Shown: positions 1 through 11,757 of the stretch, one piece after another
Position numbering within the stretch: the first letter of the stretch is position 1
Layout: each line of letters begins with the position of its first letter
Source of the DNA: Lactarius indigo
Lineage: Eukaryota > Basidiomycota > Agaricomycetes > Russulales > Russulaceae
Length of the DNA stretch: 64,000 bases
Reading direction: 5' to 3'
Assembly (NCBI GenBank): GCA_025766275.1
Contig: JAFKAC010000005.1
Span: 2,046,001 to 2,110,000, forward strand
Translations under genes and position numbers: made by a program
Notes under the pieces: generated by a model
The model's database searches: none
What the model was told of the DNA's origin: nothing
What the model saw: only the letters and a program-made list of their open reading frames with translations

Positions 1-1340
1 GCTTGACATCGGAAGCCTTCCTCCATACCTCGAGGCCCCATTCCGTGGAAAAGGAGCCGGGAATAGCCAACACAAGTGATTCGACCTCGATGTCCTCCGT
101 CAGAGTTTGAATAAGCCGTTCAATTGCCCTGACGTCACGGTCTTGGCGCCCATCGTTCTCTTCCATTGCCAGTTGCATCTGTCCTTCGAACATGTTCAGG
201 CTCACAGGTTTATGGGCATTGCCGAAGGCCCGATCTAAGTATGTCCGTAAGTGCATCTTCTGCACAAGATACCAGATCAGGCCGGAGAATGAGTTTCGAA
301 ATGGCGATTGCGGATACAGGACCGGAGCAAATATGCTGAAAATGTAAAGCAAGCTGCAGACGGCAATGGGAATGGTGGTGGTGATGCCAATAGTCGTGTT
401 TACAGTGAAAAGTAAATCGCCAAGACCCAATAAGAATAAGAAGAGAGACATGTGGACGAGTCCAGGCACGAATTCTGCCACCACAGGCATATACCATCCC
501 TCTGCACCTTCGTATAGATACTGGCGTAGTCGCGCGCTCTTGAGAGGGTGGCTATACTGCTGAAAGACGTGCATATAGTTTCGTACCCATTGCTGGACTA
601 GTGTTGCAAGAAGCGCGGCAGAAAGACTGAACACCAGGCTCATGAACCAGTAAGTGTTGACCCGGACATCAGACGAGCTCGGACTGAAGTTAGGGTAAGG
701 TGGAGGAAGAGAGGACGGGATGGAGACATGGGGGGCGATGGAAGAGATCTGTTGAGAGATCTGTGCAAGTAATGCGACGTTTTGTTGCTGGTAGTACACC
801 ATCTGTTGCACCGGATCCACTTGGAGACCTTGGATTCTATCGATGATAAAGGAAGTGAGGGCAGCGGAGAATAACCCAGCCTGGACGATTTCGGCCCATG
901 CGTCAGCTCGGCATAACATTGCAAGAGAAATAGACACATACGAATATGAGTACACCGTCCATATTGTCTTTCAGGGATTGGATTCGGGCTTCATCGTGGT
1001 TCTTTGCTTCCTTTGCATGAAGAGACCATAATGGGTTGGCATTGTCGTCGAAATCTCCGACCATCTGTGGCATTTTGGCGGACTGTTGTCGAACAGTGTC
1101 ACCAGGTCGGTCGGTTTCAGCTGTTCGTTTGTAGCTAGTTGGATTCAAAACATTCTGGTGTCACTAGAAAATATCATACTCACTGGCGTTGGAGGATCTC
1201 CGAGTCTCTTCCCGGTTTTGCGTCTGTAAATGAGCTGACAGGCCAGCCTGATCTTCTCCTTCTGCCTCTCCTTTGGGCTTGGTACTACCTTCGGTGCGTC
1301 CTGAGAGTTCGCCATCTAGTGTGGACGTGCGTTTGCTCAT
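1..1340 (-). CDS. DUF6535 membrane protein, copy A (C-terminus off the window)
   Basis: Exons read as 1340-1180, 1134-942 and 880-1, about 411 residues before the window edge. The start ATG at 1340 opens MSKRTSTLDGELSGRTEG; the phase-2 donor at 1179 (GTATGA) joins in frame to the TAG acceptor at 1135. The DUF6535 hallmark begins at NANPLWSLHAKEAKNHDEA. Next come the helix AGLFSAALTSFIIDR, a glutamine-rich stretch (VYYQQQNVALLAQISQQIS), a second helix (WFMSLVFSLSAALLATLV), the motif QQWVRNYMHVFQQY and two more hydrophobic segments. DUF6535 is an Agaricomycete membrane domain of unknown function. No internal stop is visible. A degraded copy of this gene and its upstream DNA lies at 18.6-19.7 kb. 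Donor choice in exon 1 is inferred. Confidence 0.8.
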
Positions 1341-2159
1341 TTCACGAACGCCACCACCTCCAGCCTCTTTCGATTATCGGACTTCAGGACAGAGACTCAG
1401 AGTACGAAAGAAATGGTAAACACACCTAAAACCTCAGGCCGAGGCCGCTGGGGCTCAGGATCAACACCTTGACCTGGAAACACTGTACGAATCATCCAAA
1501 GTCTTGCAGTTAAGAGGGAAGAAGGAAGAACATACACTCGGCGTGTCACGGTCTTCCGTTACTGGTGCTGTGTGCTCACTGCCTCTAAACCGTCACTGCC
1601 TTCTTACACTTGCTTTTTCTTCTTTTGGTACAACCCCCCTGCGTGCCCATCCCCTTCATCTTTTTTTTGGTCTCATTCTTACTTGTAATAGTATCGACTC
1701 ACGCAGTGACACGCACATCGACGATCACGCACTTCTCAATACGGACCTTTTTGATTCTGACAAATCTGGCATATTTCGTGTCGTGATCGGATATTTCCAA
1801 CCCACCAACACCCAAATGTATTCGTATTCACGCTGTCATATTAGTTGTCATGGTTTTCCCGAAATTTCTCCGGAAAGGTACCACCTGCGATAGCATGAGG
1901 TCGATCTGGATTTGCATGACGCGCTCTCCAATTTATTCGTGTACATGTGGGTCGCTACTTGTTGACACGGTCAGTCTGGTGATTTCTCGATCGGCCCAAG
2001 TGTCAACGAGCAACTCATCTACATGACTGTCCTAGATTTACTATACTAGGTGTACAACACGCTATCTCCACTCGCTATTCTGTGAGTTACTATCTCTTGT
2101 CATAGCTCTCCTTGTGAAACCCCGAACCCGTGACGGTGCTATCGAACCGCGATCCTAGC
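1341..2159. other. Intergenic
   Basis: No gene recognised. The part from about 1460 to 1610 is closely similar to 19520-19690, upstream of the broken DUF6535 copy, so it belongs to a segmental duplication. An open frame at 1504-1893 lacks recognisable similarity and is probably fortuitous. Confidence 0.5.
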
Positions 2160-3060
2160 CTAGTAGCTACCCTTGCACCACGCCATCGTTCCTGCGCTGG
2201 CTGTCCTGAACGGCGGCCCATGTGCCGGCCGCCACGGACCTGAACGTGCTCAGGGTTGCGGGAATCAAGATACCTCGGGCAATACCCGAACCACTTGGAT
2301 AGATACCGCGCTGACAGAGCCGATGTGGGCTTCACTGTCATGCATATCGGCAGTGAGTACAACCCGAACAACCCGGCCAAGATGAGGTGGACCGACCTTA
2401 AGTACGCCAAGGGCACGACGCACCCAACCCTGGACATTTTCTATGCACCAGTGGCGTTCATACCTAACGAGTCCACGCGGACGAGCATAAGACGAGCCGT
2501 ACCTCAACTAGGTCAACTACATGCTCACTCAAACGAGCGATCAGGAAGTCGTACTGCGCCAACGAGCAAACCGCCCCAGTGGACGACGCGACGCGACGAG
2601 CGGGCGCAACATATTCGCGCAACTCGGGGAGTGTGGCACCGGCGTCCTCTCCTCATCCGGCGACTATGGCGTCGGGACTGCAGTTATTTCTTTTCTTGGG
2701 GGCACTACACAGGCTCAGGTGCAAGTCGTTCGCCATATCACCATTCTCCTAGGTCCCTGGCTTTCCGACGTCGGTGGCACGACGGGCTACAACCCTGAGA
2801 TTGTGGCAAGCGCCTCTGTTGGGGGCTTCTCGAAGGCCGTGGCATCTCCGACATCGCTGCGCAGGCGCTCACTTACAAGCGGCAAGCCCCCGCTCGAAAC
2901 CCTCAACTCCTGGTTGCACGGCTCTGGTCTTGCGGGCCTCAACGACGTCATATCTATCTCGAAACCAGGCTGAAGCACTGATGGACTCTCGGCTATCCCT
3001 GGAAGGGATCTTGTGCGTCTCACGAGACTTTGTCTCTTCTGTCCCGACTATGAACTGATT
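2160..3060 (+). pseudogene. Decayed S53 peptidase (sedolisin / tripeptidyl-peptidase type)
   Basis: Sedolisin signatures appear in order but in different frames. They are YAKGTTHPTLDIFY near 2400, DEPYLN-stop-VNYMLTQTS at about 2490-2540 (in-frame TAG at about 2509), NIFAQLG then VLSSSGDYGVG near 2610-2680, DVGGTTGYNPEIVASASVGGFSK near 2770-2835, and LNDVISISKPG then TDGLSAIPGRD near 2940-3010. The family's usual FAQLG, SSGDSGVG and VGGTT blocks are recognisable. In-frame stops (about 2509 and 2971) and at least two frameshifts prevent a full product. The N-terminal pro-domain is not detectable. It lies alone inside the DUF6535 array and is not an active gene. Confidence 0.75.
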
Positions 3061-3254
3061 CTGGGCCCCCAGGTTACTGGTCTCAAGATGCCCGCTTCTT
3101 CAAACTAGAGGGAATACTTGATGATTGACTAGTAGAATCTACATGCGTTAAACTAGAGAAGCTAACATTCTCGGAATAAGTGGTACTAGTACACACTTTC
3201 CGTATGAAGAGTAAGAAAAATGGGAGGAGCGGGAATATGGAGTCCAGAATGTCT

Positions 3255-5014
3255 TCACATAAAGGTGTAAACCGTGTAAAGGAGGTAGAGGACCCTGTGT
3301 GCGTTCTGCCGTGTGGTCTCAGACTCTTGCCAATCATGCGCCACATCAACGAGCTCGTTCCACAAAGCGCGGAATTCAAGCCGCAGTTCAAGTGCAGTAC
3401 CCCTGATTTCGAGCTTTCGGACCTCGACCAAAGCAATATGCCAATCCCTTCCACTCTCGAACTGGTCACTGTTCTTAAGTCGGGAGTCTTTTAACCGTTG
3501 GGTGAGATATATGAGGTTACAGAGTCGTAGGTTATGACCTTCCCATCGATATTGGGCGTGGTGGGGTTTCAGATAGCGCCAAGCGATGTCGATCCATGCA
3601 CCGTCATCGAGGTGCGTGCGATTCATAGCGACGGCCACTATGCATTGTGCGTAGTCCTTTACCCAAGGATCTGAATCGTGCCTGCGCAATTGTTCTAGAG
3701 CGAGGCGAATAAAGTCGGCGCGTGTGAAAATGTCGGAATTTAAGGTTTGGAGAGTCTGCCGGAAAGTAGATTGAAGAAGTAAGAGATTTGCATTTATCGC
3801 CCTTGAACAAATTGCAACGCAGTTCTGCTTTTCGGAGTCGGGGAGCAGATTAGACGACAGAACGTGATCCATGAATGACATTATTGAGCTAGGGAGTAAA
3901 TCGGAATTGAATCGATCGAACGCATCTCCACCCAAATGCACCCTGGCAGAGGCGTAGAGCCCGGGGATGCCGGAAAGGAACTGCTCCATGTCACTATCAC
4001 CATCTAGGGAATTAAAGGTCGACAAAAGGACAGAAGTGGCGAGATCGGAAGAATGAGTGTCAGCCAGCTTCTCTACATCCTTCTCCACACCTTTCACCAC
4101 CCGCTGGTAGTAAACCTGAAACGATTCCCGAATGCGAATCGTATCCCCGAGACGAGACCAACGCGAGGCGACAAAATGACGAAGTCGAAGGAACACTGAG
4201 ATGATGCCCAGTAGAGATAGCCCAGACGAGTGTGGTAAGCGGGGTATAGTAGGGGCTGTCGCGGGAATAGATCGGCACAAGGCTGATGTATATATACAAA
4301 AGCGTGCTGGTTCCAGCACACGCGCCCGCCAACTTTGCTACCAAGTGGTTGAAGGTGAGTAAGTAGGCGACGAACCCGACAAGGAACAGAAAAACAGAGA
4401 GGTGGAGGAGGGCGGGTAGGAGCTCGACCATCCAGCGGAGACGGACTTGTTTCTTTAATGCTAATCGCATGAGTTCCCGGATCTGCGCACGTTTCTGTGG
4501 GTCATTCCGCTTCTGAGTAATACGCAGGTACCGACGCGCCCATTGTTGCAAAAGTGTCGCCAGTAACGCACAGGTAAGACTGATCACAAGGCTGAGGGAC
4601 CAGAGTATGCTGACCCATATGGCCGTCTTAGGCGGTTTGAAGCTATCTGGATCATCAGGGAGGTGAATGGATGACGCATCCGAACCGGGGGTGAGCTGAT
4701 ATATGCGGGCGAGATAAAAGTTCGAGGCATCTTGAGGGTTCGGCTGAAGGTTCTGAAGCGAGCTTCCAAGGAGTTGTGCAACAGCTGCCGAGAACAGCCC
4801 AGTCTACGAAATTTGAGTGGGGTTAATATACGTTGATACGCCCCAGCAACGAACACTTGTTTTCACGCACGAAAACAAGAATGCCTTCCGCGTCACCTTT
4901 CCAGCTGTCGGCCATCTTCTCGTCATGCTCCTTTGCCCTTCCATTATACATAGAAAACAATGAAGCTGAGCTGTCGATGAGTTTGGGCTCGTTCTGGGTG
5001 TCTAGAAATTCCAT
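3255..5014 (-). pseudogene. DUF6535 membrane protein, copy B, frameshifted
   Basis: The coding order is SASLFSMYNGRAKEHDEKM, an intron at 4870-4804, then TGLFSAAVAQLLGSSLQ, WSLSLVISLTCALLATLLQQWARRY and further membrane segments. The long C-terminal region carries SDPWVKDYAQCIVAVAMNR and ends at 3255. Aligned with copy D (8825-10833), one extra base sits at about 4210 on the plus strand (cccaGtagag against ccca-tgggg). This shifts the frame after LTTLVWAISTG; the remaining 320 or so codons stay open in the shifted frame. The break is therefore recent, or is a sequencing error. The start is uncertain: the ATG at 5014 is the only in-frame one, and the first exon of copy D has no open equivalent here although similarity continues to about 5310. 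Confidence 0.75.
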
Positions 5015-5486
5015 GAGAACGATGGATAGGGAGATGGAAAGGAGACCAACCAGTTTGAGACATTGCAGGGGGGGTTCACGAAGGTAAATGAGTGGGAGGT
5101 CTAAGTCGACAATGGCCACGATTTCTTCAAGTTCCTCTGTCTGCCTCTGTCTGCCTGTGACTCGGAATGGATTGCTTATCGGTGTCAGCTGTCACTATAG
5201 CCGGGGGTCCTTCAATTCTTCTGGAAAGCGCCCACATTACGAGATGGGTGACTGATATCGGCTACCTCGTTGACGGCTTCCCTCAGCCATCCAAGGCAGG
5301 CATCGAGTTGACTTCGTAAAAGACCCTATCTGCCAGCCTCTCCGAGTCTAGTCTCGTCAGAACACTCAGTAGCCACCTGCGGTTTCTCTTGTGGCTCTTG
5401 GTGCACCACCAACACGCATCTGAACCGACATCTCTTTAGTAGTCTCCCGAGTCCTCTCCACCCCAAAATTCTCCCATTCTCACGGC

Positions 5487-5917
5487 ATGACTCAACTCTT
5501 GGAGGATGACCACAGGGTTGTGGGGATGTGGTGGAAACGTTCCAAAGAATTTATTTTCAACAATGGGTTCACTCTCGATAATTACCATCCTCCCGCGAAA
5601 TGGTCTGACCATCCCAGAAAGGGTAGGAGCTTTCCAGATATAGTAAAGACGGTGGGCATGATTGTAAGGTGTTCTCCTCCTTTCATTCGATTCTTCCTGT
5701 TCAGTGATGGGGGTAGTCAGCAGGAGCTAAAACCAACTATGACAAGATTCCTGTTGTGCTCACAGTATGGCAGACTGCGCCAGACGACGTAAGAGGCGTC
5801 AAGTATTTCCAAGTGAATAATTGTGGGTGTTATACGGTCGTGGCCATCCCTATGGACAATATACCGCAACGGCAAAGGGGGTGGTTGAAGCAGCTATGGG
5901 GACTGTGTTCTCTATGA
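5487..5917 (+). CDS. Small protein of unknown function, 125 aa, module 1
   Basis: Two exons, 5487-5663 and 5717-5917, joined in phase 0 by a 53-nt intron (GTAAGG...GGTAG). The product has no signal peptide or membrane segment. It matches the protein encoded at 10999-11416 from end to end: DDH-VV--WW near the start, NGFTLDNY-PP-KW-D near residues 28-43, RSF--I-K near 50, LTVWQTAP near 73, KYF-V-N-G-YTV-A-P near 87-102 and RGWL--L-GL at the C-terminus. Conservation across the splice junction, at the same length, is the main evidence that it is a gene. It lies between a divergent pair of DUF6535 genes, in the same orientation as the downstream one. I do not recognise the family and infer no function. 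Confidence 0.7.
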
Positions 5918-6319
5918 TGCACGAGCCAGCTATTTTTTCGTCGGACGTACTCAAATCCCAATGTTGTACTGAAGCCTTATTAGGCCTTATGGTAGTCGGT
6001 GCATCTCGTTAACCAGCTCCGCGCTGACACGTTTTTGATGTGAATACATATGTATTTGGTGCATGGGGTTACTGTATCAATCGAAGGATGCTCGATGTAC
6101 TGTCAAAAGTGCCGTGATATCTGATGAATTCCCGACAGCTGTCGTGTGGTTGACTGGAAGTGCCCTAAAGTGAAAAGTAATGATACCTTTTATACATGCC
6201 AGTGGAACTTTCAGTAAGGCCGTACAAGTTGTTTGTGTCTATCACAGGGCAGTGCTCAAGCTCCCAATACCTTTTCAAGATCACTTGTCACCTTTACTGT
6301 ACGTTCCTCCGAAAGATCA
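5918..6319 (+). other. Intergenic between the small gene and DUF6535 copy C
   Basis: No gene recognised. The interval should contain the terminator of the small gene and the promoter of copy C. Confidence 0.4.
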
Positions 6320-8468
6320 ATGGCGGCAGTATCGGCCGCAGTTGATTTCGAGGCTGTACTCTCGTGGGCTTCAGCCCGAGAGCCTGAGATGGTCCAACTT
6401 GAACACTTGGTCCGTGACACTGCCCAAACCCAAGAATCAGCCTATATAGGTCTAGAAGGAGTCAATTTAAACACAGGTAAGGCATATTTTGCTGGCATTT
6501 GGCCAGAAAAACTCGTCTACGAACGGGCTCAGATGTTGACTCTGATCCAGATAGCATCCGTTCTCGGATAGTAGATCCGTCAGCTCAAGCTGCAGCCACC
6601 GTTATTGACGGATCGAACCCATTGTTTTCTATGTACAATGAAATGACAGCAGAGCATGATCGGAAGATGGCCGAGAACTGGAGAAGTGATGCGGACAGTG
6701 CTGTCATTGTTGTGCGTCGCCACTTTTCATTCCACTCAATTATCGTTTTGCTCAGTTACTGTAGAATGGTCTATTTTCAGTGATGGTCGCTATTCTTCTC
6801 GGGAGGTCATATCAAGACTTGAGGCTCAATTCGCAGGATGTCTCGGCCTTTTATCTTTCTCAGATTTATCAGCAATCGGCTGGCCAAAATACCACGACCC
6901 CACTTCCCTTTAAGGTTTCAGATCCATCCACATTCTCACCAGCACCATCCTCTGTCCGGGCCAGCGCGTTGTGGTCTCTGAGCCTAGTAATCAGCCTCGC
7001 TTCTATGGTGATTGCAACGCTACTACGACAATGGGCCCGACGATACATTCACATCACTCAGGAACTATGTGGTCCACGCAATCGTGCACGAGTCCGTGAA
7101 CTCATAGTGCGGGGAGTTGAAATGGGACAACTCCAGCGTATGTCCTCGGTCTTACCCGGCCTCTTCCACCTCTCGGTCTTGCTGTTCCTGTCTGGACTTG
7201 TACATTCTTCCAACAACAGCGCCGTTGATTTGGTCATTCTCTTGATCGTTTTTATTTTTATAGGGCTTTATTGTTTTGCCAGCGTCATCCCATTATCTCC
7301 TTTTGGAAAAATACTCTACACTCCGCTCTCTTCCTTCGCTTGGTTTTCTTGGTCGCGCATCGTTTGGTTGACATCCATGCTACTTTACAAATTCTTTACA
7401 AGGCTGCCCATTATCGGGTATCGCGCCCAGCATCACCTTTGGGATTTGGCCCGAGCACATCTCAACTGGACACTCAGGGATACGGTAGTGAGCATGGAGG
7501 ACCTAGCTCGCAAGCGCTCTTCATCCCTCGACACATCGGTGGTCTCGCGGCTATTTGATTCACTGGACGGGCATGAAGATCTGGAGCGATTTTTGTCTGC
7601 CATTCCGGGATTCTACGATTCACGCGAGGTGAAAAAGGACGTCTCAGTCCTAGCGGGGCTGAACGACAAGATACTTGCACCTGCGATTGCGTCATTCATG
7701 AATCGCTCCCTATCGTCTAATCTGTTCACCACACCCAAAAAGCAGCAACGGATCAAGATCTGTCTACAGGCAATGAACGTGGACCCCTTACTTCTGCAAT
7801 GTACCTTCCAGCAGACTCTCCAAACCTTAAATTCCGACATCTTCACGTGCATTGACTTTGTCCACCTCGCCCTAGAACATTTGCACAGTAATGATTCAGA
7901 CCCTTGGGTAAAGGACTACGCGCAATGCATAGTGGCCGTCGCTATGAATCGCGTGCACCTCGACGACAGTGCCTGGATCGACATCGCTTGGCGCTATCTG
8001 AAACCCTACCATGCCCAATATAGGTGGGAAGGACATAACCTACGACTATGTAACCTCATATATCTCGCCCGTCGGTTGACAAATTCCCGACTCGGGAATA
8101 GTGACCAGTTTGAACACGGAAGGGATTGGTATAATGCTCTGGTCGAGGCCCGAAAGTCCGTCGATGTCAGGGGTACCACGCGCGAACTACGGTATGAATT
8201 CAACGATTTGTGGGGTATGCTCGTCAATGCGGCAGCCAATGAGCGATCTTCGCTGACGACACGAAGGAACGCATATATTGTCCTCTCTCTCCTTAGTACT
8301 GTCCACGCCCACATGCCCGAGGCTATGGGAATGGACCTGTCTCAAGAGATGCAAGATCACTGGCACTATCAAATGAACATCGTTCTATCACTACCAGGAT
8401 CCCCCATTCCGCCAGGGTCCCCCGTTCCATCACCACTAGAATCCCCCATTCAGCGTCCCCAAGACTGA
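6320..8468 (+). CDS. DUF6535 membrane protein, copy C, 679 aa
   Basis: Exons 6320-6476, 6533-6711 and 6765-8468. Both introns (56 and 53 nt) are at the same places as in copy E. Residues 53-112 carry NPLFSMYNEMTAEHDRKMAE. The DUF6535 membrane part begins at NGLFSVMVAILLGRSYQDL, followed by WSLSLVISLASMVIATLLRQ, WARRYIHITQE and two or three more hydrophobic segments to about residue 315. The soluble C-terminal half contains SSLDTSVVSRLFDSLDG, LQTLNSDIF and SDPWVKDYAQCIVAVAMNR. The protein ends in a short SPIP/SPVP-type tail. Relative to copy E, two in-frame TGA codons (8466, 8478) cut off a tail that stays readable to 8609. Probably expressed; function unknown. Confidence 0.82.
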
Positions 8469-8609
8469 CCATCCAAATGATTATCCCCATCCCTGAAAGC
8501 AGTACTCGTGGCCACCTATGCACACGAGCCACATCGCGAATTGCGTCCACAGTCACTACAGTCTGGCATCACTCCGTTTCGATTGCTATGTCCCCCCTTC
8601 AACGTCTGA
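8469..8609 (+). other. Orphaned C-terminal tail of copy C
   Basis: In the same frame as copy C and after its TGA, the sequence stays readable (TGA at 8478, then open to TGA at 8607). It encodes VATYAHEPHRELRPQS and ITPFRLLCPPFN, matching the last repeat and C-terminus of copy E (ATYAHEPRSEVQPPS and VTLFRLLRLPFN). Copy C has therefore lost the end of its tail through point mutations to stop codons. Confidence 0.7.
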
Positions 8610-8824
8610 CGTACATTGCTCTGACACTACCACAAAGTTGTTCCCTCATATGTATATATAGGTACCCCCCGTGTGAATTCATCTGTGTTATGCATCTGGA
8701 GATAACACTTGTAACGTGTGACTGCTGGTGGCTCACGTCGGAGCGTAGGCGGTACATACTACCTGTCTGCAGGATATAAAAAAGATCGTCTATATGCGGG
8801 AAGTTTGAGTTCGAGAATTTGTCT

Positions 8825-10833
8825 TTACATAAGGTCGTAAACAGGGTCAAGGAGTTCAAGGATCCTGCGTGCGTTCTGTCGTGTCATCTCAGGCCCTTGC
8901 GAATCATTTGCCACAACAGCAAGCCCATCCCGCAAAGCGCGGAATTCGTCCTGTAGTTCAGGTGCGGCACTCCTGACATCGAGTTCTCGGGCCTCGACTA
9001 AAGCGTTATACCAGGTCCTTCCACCCTCAAACTGGTCGCTATTCCCGAGCCGGGAGGCTTTCAATTGTTGGGTGAGATAAATGAGGTTACAGAGTCGTAG
9101 GTTATGGCCCTCCTGGTGATATTGGGCATGTTGAGGTTGCAGATAGCGCCCGGCAATGTCGATCCACGCATTGTCGCTGAGGTGTGCGCGATTCATAGCG
9201 ACGGCCACTATGCATTGCGCATAGTCCTTTACCCAAGGGTCTGAATCGTCTTTGCGCAATTGTTCTAGGGCAGGGCGGACAAATTCAGCGTATCCGAAGA
9301 CGTCGGAGTTCAGGGTTTGGAGAACCCGCCAGAAAGTAATTTGACAAAGTAAGGTATCTGCGTTCATCGCCCTTGAACAAATCGCGACGCGGTTGTGCTT
9401 TTCGGGGTCGGAGAGAAGATTAGACGACAGGACGTGATCCATGAATGATGTTATCGAGCTAGAGAGTAAATCGTCGTTGAACCGATCGAGCGTATCCCCA
9501 CCTAAATGCACCCTTGCTGAGGCGTAGAACCCAGGGATGCTGGAAAGGAATCGTTCTATATCGTTATCGCCATCTAGAGAATTGAAGGTCGACAAAAGGA
9601 CGGAAGTGGCGAGGTCGGAAGAATAAGTGTCAGCCAGCCGCTCTACATCCTTTGTTGTGCCTTTGAGCATTCGCTGGTAGTAAAACTGGAACGATTCCTG
9701 AATGCGAACTGCATCTCCAAGATGGGACCAACGCAAGGCGACGAAATGACGAAGTCGAAGGAACAAGGAAGCGATGCCCATGGGGATAACCCAGGCGAGC
9801 GTAGTGAGCGGAGTATAGTAGGGGCTGTCACGGGAATAGATCGGCGCAAGGCTGATGTATAGATACAAAAGCAAGCTGGTCCCAACACATGTGCCCACCA
9901 ATATTGCCATCAAATGGTTGATGGTGAATAAATAAACGATGAACCCAGCAAGGAACAGAATAACAGAGAGGTGGAGGAGGGTGGGTAGGAGCTCGACCAT
10001 CCAGCGGAGACGGACTGGTTTCTTTAGTGCCTGTCGCATGAGTTCCCGAATCTGCGCACGTTTCTGTGGGTCATTCCACTTCTGAGTAATACGCAGGTAC
10101 CGACGCGCCCATTGTTGCAACAGCGTCGCTAGCAGTGCACAAGTGAGACTGATCACAAGGCTGAGGGACCAGAGCGCGCAGACCCATATGGCGGTTTTAG
10201 GTGGCTTGAATGAATCCGGGTCGCCAGGGAGATTAATGGATGATGCATCCGAACCGGGGGTGAGCTGATATATACGGGCAAGATAGAAGGACGAGGCATC
10301 TTGAGAGTTTGGCTGGAGGTTCTGGAGCGAACTTCCAAGGAATTGTGCAACAGCTGCTGAGAACAGACCAGTCTACAACGTAAGAGTTAATATCCAGCCG
10401 CGGAGAGGAAGCTCGGTTTACGTACAAAAACAAGAATACCTTCTGCATCGCCTTTCCAACTCTCAGCCATCTTCTCATCATGCTCTTTTGCCCTTTCATT
10501 GTACATAGAAAACAATGGAGCTGAGCTGTCGATGAGTTTGAGCTCGGTCTGATCTAGAAGTTCTCATGAGGACGTTAGCCTAGGATAGGACTCGGAAAAT
10601 CCAGGATTTGAGAAGGAGACCCACCAGCACGGATTCCTTGGGACATCACAAGGGGATTTACGAATGTGAATGTGAGGGGATAGTGGGCCAAGCTCGAAGT
10701 TCCTCTCCGTGTGAATGGGTGTCAGCTGTTTGCTGGGGGGTCCTTCAGTTCTTCTGGAAAGCAAAGCGCCTAATATTACAAGAAGGGTAACCGATATCAG
10801 CTTCTTGATCAGCTTTCCTCTGCCTTTAGCCAT
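8825..10833 (-). CDS. DUF6535 membrane protein, copy D, 615 aa
   Basis: The last two exons, 10553-10426 and 10372-8825, are well supported. Exon 2 encodes SSAPLFSMYNERAKEHDEKM and GILVF, and a 53-nt intron precedes TGLFSAAVAQFLGSSLQ. WSLSLVISLTCALLATLLQQ, WARRYLRITQK, PTLLHLSVILFLAGFIVYLF and YLYISLAPIYSRDSPYYTPL give the membrane region. SDPWVKDYAQCIVAVAMNR and NAWIDIAGRYLQP mark the C-terminal half. A first exon at 10833-10662 (MAKGRGKLIKKLIS..., phase 1, GTAAAT donor) joins in frame but its 108-nt intron is long, so this exon is tentative. The gene converges on copy C with 356 bp between the stops. It is the unbroken partner of copy B. Confidence 0.8.
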
Positions 10834-10998
10834 CCAAGGCGGGCATCGAATTACTTCTGTCAAGAACCTGATCTACCTCTCTAGTCCAGAACGTGCAATA
10901 ACCAGCTGCGCGTTCTTCTGTGGCCACCAGCCAGTACACATCAACATCCCTTCTGCTCCTGAGTTCTCTCCGCCGGAAATTCTCCCCATCCTCACGGC

Positions 10999-11416
10999 AT
11001 GGCCCAATACTTCAAGGACGACCATGAAGTCGTGAGGAGGTGGTGGGGTGATTCCAGAAGACATATTCGCGATAATGGGTTCACTCTCGATAATTACTAT
11101 CCTCCCGTGAAATGGCCCGACCTTCCCGGAAAGTGTAGAAGCTTTCAGGAGATATTGAAGGCGGGCACGATTGTAAGGCGTTCTTGTTTCTTCTTTTGGT
11201 TCTTTTTTTGAGTGGTCGTGGCAGAAAGCAAAGGCCAAATCTAACGACGACGACTCTCCCGTCGAGCTCACAGTATGGCAGACTGCACCAATCAACGCGA
11301 GAGCGAAATATTTCGACGTGAAAAACCGTGGGTCTTATACGGTCATGGCGACCCCTATCGATGATACACCACCTCCCTCGCGAAGGGGGTGGTTGGGGCG
11401 GTTATGCGGACTGTGA
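10999..11416 (+). CDS. Small protein of unknown function, 125 aa, module 2
   Basis: Exons 10999-11172 and 11213-11416 in phase 0. The acceptor at 11212 gives a 40-nt intron; an alternative acceptor at 11224 gives 52 nt and a product four residues shorter. The ORF begins MAQYFKDDHEVVRRWWGD and shares NGFTLDNYYPPVKWPD, RSFQEILK, LTVWQTAP, KYFDVKNRGSYTVMATP and RRGWLGRLCGL with the copy at 5487-5917. The relative position is also the same: divergent from a minus-strand DUF6535 gene and upstream of a plus-strand one. Differences between the copies are mostly substitutions with the frame kept, which suggests selection on the protein. Function unknown. Confidence 0.7.
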
Positions 11417-11757
11417 TATTGGGCCAGCTATTTCTTCGTCGTACGCTCTGGAACCAACTGCGATTTGCAAAGGAGGTCTCCTGAACGGCGCAAGTATAAC
11501 CTTATTGGGCCATATTACTGTAGTGCATCCCGTCAATCAACTGGGCGCTGACACATCTTGCTGTGTATAGATACTTGTATTACTGTACAACAGTACAATA
11601 CTTTACCTTCCATTCGTGAGTAAATTGGGGAAGTGAAACGGGGCCCAAGGCAATGATCCCTTTTACAGTAGAAATATAACTTGGGGTCAAAGTCTGCCCA
11701 TCACTCCGACAGTGCTTTCAAGACCACTTGTTACCTATACCTTTCTCTACGAGACCG
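11417..11757 (+). other. Intergenic between the small gene and DUF6535 copy E
   Basis: No gene recognised. It corresponds to 5918-6319 of the first module. Confidence 0.4.
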
